Of a DNA stretch of 64,000 nucleotides, positions 59,877 through 64,000 are shown in pieces (position 1 is the first letter of the stretch; each line of letters begins with the position of its first letter). This DNA comes from Tectiglobus sp965223355 (GTDB lineage: Bacteria; Pseudomonadota; Alphaproteobacteria; Rhizobiales; Hyphomicrobiaceae). Below the pieces are notes generated by a model. It saw only the letters and a program-made list of their open reading frames with translations, was not told where the DNA came from and ran no database searches. The stretch is from contig CBDCWE010000003.1 in the NCBI GenBank assembly GCA_965223355.1, positions 4,464,001-4,528,000 of the forward strand, read 5' to 3'. Both the position numbers and the translations under genes were made by a program.

Positions 59877-60164
59877 TTATTCGACCACCTTGGGCACAAC
59901 AAAAAAATTGCTGTCGCTGACCGGCGCGTTGACGACCACCGCTTCGGCGTTGCCGGCATCCGTCACCAGGTCATCTCGCAGCGCCTGATCGATGGCGCTG
60001 ACGCGCGTCATCGGCGCGACATTCTCGGTGTCGATTGCGCTGAGCTGTTCGACCCAATTCAAGATGTCGGTCAGCTCCGACTGCAACCGTCCGGCTTCAT
60101 CATCCGATATCCGGATCCGAGCCAGTCTCGCAATCTGCAGCACGGTCTTGGTATCGACGTCCAT
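59877..60164 (-). CDS. gatC: Asp/Glu-tRNA amidotransferase subunit C
   Basis: 95 residues from the ATG at 60164 (MDVDTKTVLQIARLARI). Conserved LTDILNWVEQLSAIDTENVAP and LRDDLV; C-terminus FFVVPKVVE. GatC wraps GatA-GatB in the enzyme that converts Glu-tRNA(Gln) or Asp-tRNA(Asn). gatA and gatB are not downstream and not in the window. It is divergent from the deacylase gene. Confidence 0.93.
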   Translation of the reverse strand: MDVDTKTVLQIARLARIRISDDEAGRLQSELTDILNWVEQLSAIDTENVAPMTRVSAIDQALRDDLVTDAGNAEAVVVNAPVSDSNFFVVPKVVE

Positions 60165-60332
60165 TGCCCCACATCCAACACTTGATCCAGCACTTGGCGA
60201 TCTCATCATAGCCCGCGCGCGATCATCCCTACGACAACAGCCCTATGACAACAGCGACGCCAAACTGCTATGATTGGATGCTCTATTCGCTCCGCGCACT
60301 TCACGCAAGCCGGCGCATCGACCGAGGACACC

Positions 60333-60821
60333 ATGACCACCCCCGCCGCCGCATTAAAGACCGCCTCCGTTCGCGTCCAGGCTGCAGCCGACGCGCTCAA
60401 CCTCGAGATTTGCGTACGCGCGTTGAGCCAGTCCACACGCACCGCCGAGGAAGCGGCAGCCGCCTGCAACTGCAACGTCGGACAAATCGTCAAATCCCTG
60501 GTGTTCCGGGGCGCAGACACCGGCAAACCGATCCTGTTGTTGGTCTCAGGCGCCAACCGTGTCAATGAAAAGCGGGCGCTTGAGTACTGCGGAGAAAAAC
60601 TCAAACGCCCGGACGCGGCCGACGTTCGCCAAATCACCGGTTACGCGATCGGTGGCATACCGCCGATCGCGCATGCAACCACGCTCACCACATTCATTGA
60701 CCGCGATCTCCTGCAATACGACGTCGTATGGGCCGCAGCCGGCACCCCCAACAGTATTTTTTCGGTCGACCCGGGCCAACTTGCCGACGCCGCAGCGGCC
60801 ACCATCGTCGATCTCACCTGA
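60333..60821 (+). CDS. YbaK/EbsC-type aminoacyl-tRNA deacylase
   Basis: 162 residues from the ATG at 60333; an in-frame ATG at 60270 would add 21. YbaK fold: TAEEAAAACNCNVGQIVKSLVF, with the conserved Lys, then TGYAIGGIPPIAH (GxxPP loop) and AAAGTPNSIFSVDP. It hydrolyses misacylated tRNA, most likely Cys- or Ala-tRNA(Pro). It is divergent from gatC. Confidence 0.9.
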   Translation: MTTPAAALKTASVRVQAAADALNLEICVRALSQSTRTAEEAAAACNCNVGQIVKSLVFRGADTGKPILLLVSGANRVNEKRALEYCGEKLKRPDAADVRQITGYAIGGIPPIAHATTLTTFIDRDLLQYDVVWAAAGTPNSIFSVDPGQLADAAAATIVDLT

Positions 60822-60933
60822 GCCATCGCACGACCGCCGCCCGGCCACCGCAAGCCCATGATCTCGTGCGTGGTTGGGGCGGCCGGGCCGGGCAGCGAGC
60901 CGGGCCGGCCGCCCCGCCTCCGGCGGAAATCGT

Positions 60934-61626
60934 TTAGACTTCGAACGATTTGCCAAGGTCCGGCACGATGACGTTTTGCCCGGACATCGCATTGGCAAAC
61001 TTGTCGGCGCTCTGGTCCAGGATCGGAAACGTGCCATAGTGGCACGGCACGACGGCATCGAAATTGAAGAACGTCTTGCAGGCATAGGCTGCGGTACGCG
61101 CGCCCATTGTGAAACGATCGCCGACCGGCACGATGCCCACGTCCGGCTGATAGAGGGTGTTGATCAGGTCCATGCCTGAAAACACATCCGTATCGCCCAT
61201 GTGGTAGAGCGTCTTGCCGCCGGCCTTAGGCGTGATCACGAGGCCGCAGGCGGTTCCAAGATAAATGCCGCTTGACGACGAAGAATGCTGGGCGTGGGTG
61301 AGCGTAACGTCGAAGTCATCCGAACCAACCGTCCCACCTTGGCCCATCGGTTCCAGTTTTTCGACACCATTGGCGCCCATGTGCAGTGCAAGTTCGAAAA
61401 TCGCAAAGACGGTTGCATCGAACGTCTTGGCGATCTCAGCCGTATCGCCAATGTGATCATCGTGACCGTGGGTCAATGCAATCTGCGTCGTGCCGGCGAC
61501 GGCATCTTGCCATGCGAGGCCGGAGGCTTCGAATGTCGGATTACCTTTGAGAAACGGATCGATCAATAGAACGCTATCGCCAATCTCGACCCGAAACGTC
61601 GAATGGCCAAACCAAGTGAGTTTCAT
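60934..61626 (-). CDS. UPF0173-family metallo-beta-lactamase-fold hydrolase
   Basis: 230 residues, full length. MKLTWFGHSTFRVEIGD at the start, metal motif LTHGHDDHIGD, then LTHAQHSSS, LYHMGDTDVFSGM and PCHYGTFP. Predicted dinuclear Zn hydrolase with unknown substrate. In related genomes it neighbours ruvX and gatC, as here. Confidence 0.93.
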   Translation of the reverse strand: MKLTWFGHSTFRVEIGDSVLLIDPFLKGNPTFEASGLAWQDAVAGTTQIALTHGHDDHIGDTAEIAKTFDATVFAIFELALHMGANGVEKLEPMGQGGTVGSDDFDVTLTHAQHSSSSSGIYLGTACGLVITPKAGGKTLYHMGDTDVFSGMDLINTLYQPDVGIVPVGDRFTMGARTAAYACKTFFNFDAVVPCHYGTFPILDQSADKFANAMSGQNVIVPDLGKSFEV

Positions 61627-61746
61627 CGCGAACGTGCTCCTCTTGCTCGACTATCCCGCAGACGCCGCCTTTGCCGTATTCGTCTGCCCGGTTTAGGTTG
61701 TCGAACATATCTTACCAGGGCGCGACGCTGAAGCTCTTCAACGCAA

Positions 61747-62271
61747 ATGGCACAACGACCAAGAGACCCCCACGCCGGCTGTGAACGCCCGTTCGAGATG
61801 GCGGATCAATTCTTTGCCGGACTGCCGTCGTCAGGCCGCCTCCTCGGCCTCGATCTCGGAACGAAGACGATCGGTCTCGCACTGTCCGACCTGTCACGCA
61901 TGATCGCATCGCCGTTCGATACCATTCGGCGCACGAAGTTCACGATCGATGCCGACAAGCTGGTCGAAATCTGCGCGCGCCACCACGTTGTCGGTTTGGT
62001 GCTCGGCCTGCCCCGCAATCTCGATGGCAGCGAAGGCCCGCGGGCGCAGGCGACGAGGGCGTTCGCGCGAAATTTGTCCCGCAAGATCCGATTGGCCGAG
62101 ATCACAATGCCGCTGTTGCTGTGGGATGAACGACTGACCACGGCAGCGGCAGAACGCGTCCTGCTGGACGCCGATACATCGCGCGCGCGCCGGGCCGAAG
62201 TCATTGACCAACTCGCCGCATCGCTGATCCTGCAAAACGTTCTCGATACGCGCACTGGCGGCGACGGCTGA
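61747..62271 (+). CDS. ruvX: Holliday junction resolvase-like RuvX (YqgF)
   Basis: 174 residues from the first ATG, or 157 from the ATG at 61798, which starts closer to the fold. RNase H-like core: LLGLDLGTKTIGLALSD, VVGLVLGLPRNLDGSEG, LLLWDERLTTAAAERVL and VIDQLAASLILQNVLD. It is needed for 16S rRNA 5' end maturation in E. coli and may resolve junctions. It is divergent from the UPF0173 gene. Confidence 0.92.
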   Translation: MAQRPRDPHAGCERPFEMADQFFAGLPSSGRLLGLDLGTKTIGLALSDLSRMIASPFDTIRRTKFTIDADKLVEICARHHVVGLVLGLPRNLDGSEGPRAQATRAFARNLSRKIRLAEITMPLLLWDERLTTAAAERVLLDADTSRARRAEVIDQLAASLILQNVLDTRTGGDG

Positions 62272-62279
62272 AGTTCAAG

Positions 62280-63320
62280 TCACTCTGCGACCCGTCCTTG
62301 TTTAATGCGGAATTCCCGCGGGCTGGCGCCGAGATGCTGATTGGCCCAGCGGGTAAACGCGCTGCTTTCAGAAAACCCCAAACGCTGACTGATCTCATGC
62401 ATGCGCAGCGACGAGCCGAGCAGCAGCTTCTTGGCCGTCTCCCGGCGCACATCTAAAACCAGGCGGTGGAACCTGACATCGCGTTGTGACAATTGCCATT
62501 GCAATGATCTGGCGTTGGTGTCCAGTCGACGCGCGATCGTATCGAGCCGCACCTCGATTTCACGTGCAAAACAATCGGTGATTGCGAGCCGGACCATGCC
62601 GACAAAATCGCTTTGGGCGCGATGCTCGTCCAACACCTTGTTGGCGGCAACACGAACCGTTTCGGCGAGGCCGGCCCAACTGCCCGGCATGCGCGCCGCA
62701 GCATCGTTGATGGCAACACCAATCGCCAGTTCGCTGGTGGTTTGCTCGATCTTGGGACCGAACAGATCCGCCAGCCGGTCCGCATTTGCGCTGGTTGACC
62801 GCGGCAGCCGGGCAAACAGTGGCACCCACTCATTGCCGAGCGACAGGCGCAGCCTCAAGACCAGGACAGCGGCGATCAGATCCATCAGCTGCCCGGTTGG
62901 AACATTGATGCTGAGCGGAAATCGCACGATCAATTCGACCTGATGACTCCTGGCATGAAATTCCGCCTCAATCGGAAACACCAGCACTTCGGCGTAACGC
63001 GCAACGAGTTGCAGCGCCTCCTTGACGGTCGCAGCAGACAGGATCAGGTGATCGAGCAGCCCCAATCTGCCAACCTCCAACCATTGCGCATAGTCCAATG
63101 CCAGACTTGAATTGCCGCTCTCGCGGGCCGCCAGCTGCAGGAGTTCGGCAACCGCCTCAAACGGTAGAAGGGCTTGCCCACCGCGCACCTGCTCTGGCTT
63201 GAAACCTGCCAGACCAATGACAGATCGCGCGTTAACCCCTTGTTTTGTCAGAAATTCCTCGAATTCAACAAAAGCCTCTGCTCGCAGTCTCGGTCCCTCG
63301 AACCCGTGTCCGCCTCGCAT
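62280..63320 (-). CDS. AraC-family regulator with N-terminal ligand domain (OruR/ArgR-like layout)
   Basis: 346 residues. An N-terminal arabinose-binding-like domain (PF12625 type, about 20-210; SVIGLAGFKPEQVRGGQALLP) is followed by a C-terminal AraC HTH pair (about 240-340) with ETAKKLLLGSSLRMHEISQRLGF, given by its parts ETAKKLLLG and HEISQRLGFSESSAFTRW. It ends in ASPREFRIKQG. It is divergent from the MarR gene across an AT-rich gap and convergent with ruvX, eight bases apart. Confidence 0.88.
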   Translation of the reverse strand: MRGGHGFEGPRLRAEAFVEFEEFLTKQGVNARSVIGLAGFKPEQVRGGQALLPFEAVAELLQLAARESGNSSLALDYAQWLEVGRLGLLDHLILSAATVKEALQLVARYAEVLVFPIEAEFHARSHQVELIVRFPLSINVPTGQLMDLIAAVLVLRLRLSLGNEWVPLFARLPRSTSANADRLADLFGPKIEQTTSELAIGVAINDAAARMPGSWAGLAETVRVAANKVLDEHRAQSDFVGMVRLAITDCFAREIEVRLDTIARRLDTNARSLQWQLSQRDVRFHRLVLDVRRETAKKLLLGSSLRMHEISQRLGFSESSAFTRWANQHLGASPREFRIKQGRVAE

Positions 63321-63584
63321 CGCAACACCTACACAAATATTGATTTAACTGAAGGTAGAGTGATTTGCTCACAGATAAACTTCACACACACTCCCCGCCT
63401 CAAACATCAACAAAAATGCCTAAACTGTCAATTTTTACAGTGATAACTGATTTACAGAAACACTGTTAACGATTTGACGGCAATCGGATTGACAGCGAGC
63501 GAACTTCCACTCCGTCATCACGGCGGCCGGCCAGATCGCATTTCTTCCAATCTTCCAAGTTCAAACAACAGAAACATGATACCA
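63321..63584 (+). promoter_or_regulatory. AT-rich divergent promoter region of araC-type and marR-type genes
   Basis: The only strongly AT-rich stretch of this length in the window. It contains the related strings ACAGTGATAACTG and AACACTGTTAACG (63437-63470), forming an imperfect inverted repeat CAGTGATAACTG / CACTGTTA, and two TTGAC boxes (63473 and about 63490). This is plausible operator DNA for one of the two divergent regulators. Confidence 0.45.
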
Positions 63585-64000
63585 ATGAAAAATAGCGCAA
63601 CTGCACTTTCACAAGCTTCCGCCATTCATCTCCTGCATCGCGCCGGTCAGTGTGCGGATGATCTGTTCTCAGCCGAAATCGACAGTGCTCAACTGACGCC
63701 AAGGCAGTATATTGTCTTGAAGAGCGCATGGGATGCCGGCGAAGCAAGCCAAACGGCGCTTGTCGAGGCAACCGGCATTGACCGCTCGACGGTTGCCGAT
63801 ATCGTTCGCCGTTTGGTCGAGCGCGGCCTTTTGCAAAGGGAACGCACCAAACATGATGCGCGGATGTATGCTGTCCGCGTAACCACGGCCGGGCGCAATG
63901 CGCTGAAAGAGGCCGATCCCACGCGTCAGGAATGCGAAAACCGCCTGCTCCAGGCGATGCCGGCAAAGGATCGCGACACATTCCTGCGTTCGCTGCAGAC
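63585..64000 (+). CDS. MarR-family regulator, 5' part (runs off the window)
   Basis: Open from the ATG at 63585 to the window end, 138 codons. Product begins MKNSATALSQASAIHLLHRA; winged-helix core LTPRQYIVLKSAWDAG, recognition helix ATGIDRSTVADIVRRLVERG and wing RERTKHDARMYAVRVTTAGR. Only the dimerisation tail is missing. Divergent from the AraC-type gene. A long minus-strand frame over the same bases is a shadow. Confidence 0.88.
   Translation, partial: MKNSATALSQASAIHLLHRAGQCADDLFSAEIDSAQLTPRQYIVLKSAWDAGEASQTALVEATGIDRSTVADIVRRLVERGLLQRERTKHDARMYAVRVTTAGRNALKEADPTRQECENRLLQAMPAKDRDTFLRSLQ

Noticed and set aside
63466..63981. A 171-codon minus-strand frame at the window end
   Set aside because: It lies antisense to a clear MarR winged helix that simply has no stop before the window edge.

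Overview
The window is about 64 kb of high-GC DNA from an alphaproteobacterium. The evidence is the conserved block dusB(nifR3)-ntrB-ntrC-ntrY-ntrX-trkA-dat-hfq-hflX-mazG, a fused ispDF, a gap/DUF4164-like/zapA/candidate 6S RNA/ygfA cluster, and DUF459-type SGNH and LprI-like proteins. The gene order looks Rhodospirillales- or Rhizobiales-like, but no marker here fixes the order or genus. It reads as chromosomal housekeeping DNA. No rRNA or tRNA genes, CRISPR arrays or prophage were seen. The first gene (pepA) and the last (a MarR-type regulator) are cut by the window ends.

Layout. 1-5.9 kb: pepA end, a membrane protein, mazG, hflX, hfq, D-amino-acid transaminase. 5.9-17 kb: trkA, the nitrogen two-component pairs NtrYX and NtrBC, dusB, and the divergent ispDF. 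17-24 kb: enolase-superfamily enzyme, marR, gap, coiled-coil protein, zapA, candidate 6S RNA, ygfA, YmdB-like phosphodiesterase, yebC. 24-32 kb: an intact IS5-family element, alpha/beta hydrolase, hsp20 with a ROSE-like thermometer, SGNH protein, lytic transglycosylase, galU. 32-46.7 kb: RNase T2, M20 peptidase, ppdK, LprI-like protein, uvrC with a large insertion, SDR, LLM flavoprotein, glutaryl-CoA dehydrogenase-like enzyme. 46.9-50.5 kb: a three-gene envelope glycosylation operon (GtrA-GT2 fusion, methyltransferase, GT87) behind a hairpin that masks its ribosome-binding site. 50.5-64 kb: lipoprotein, sodB, L,D-transpeptidase, mutA, J-domain protein, rhodanese, chorismate mutase, gatC, ybaK, UPF0173, ruvX, AraC and MarR regulators.

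The most unusual feature is the density of small non-coding repeats. (1) MITE-1: twelve copies (about 82-140 bp, one decayed and longer) of a TA-bounded double hairpin, mostly in CTAG contexts. (2) 5HP: seven copies of a roughly 165-bp element made of five consecutive near-perfect hairpins. (3) A roughly 277-bp element with 16-bp terminal inverted repeats, plus fragments. (4) A 122-bp element with 31-bp terminal inverted repeats nested inside one 5HP copy. In families 1 and 2 the two arms of a stem change together between copies. At eight genes the TAG stop codon is the terminal TAG of an element. This looks like a non-autonomous element network whose preferred site coincides with stop codons. 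It is the best candidate here for something undescribed.
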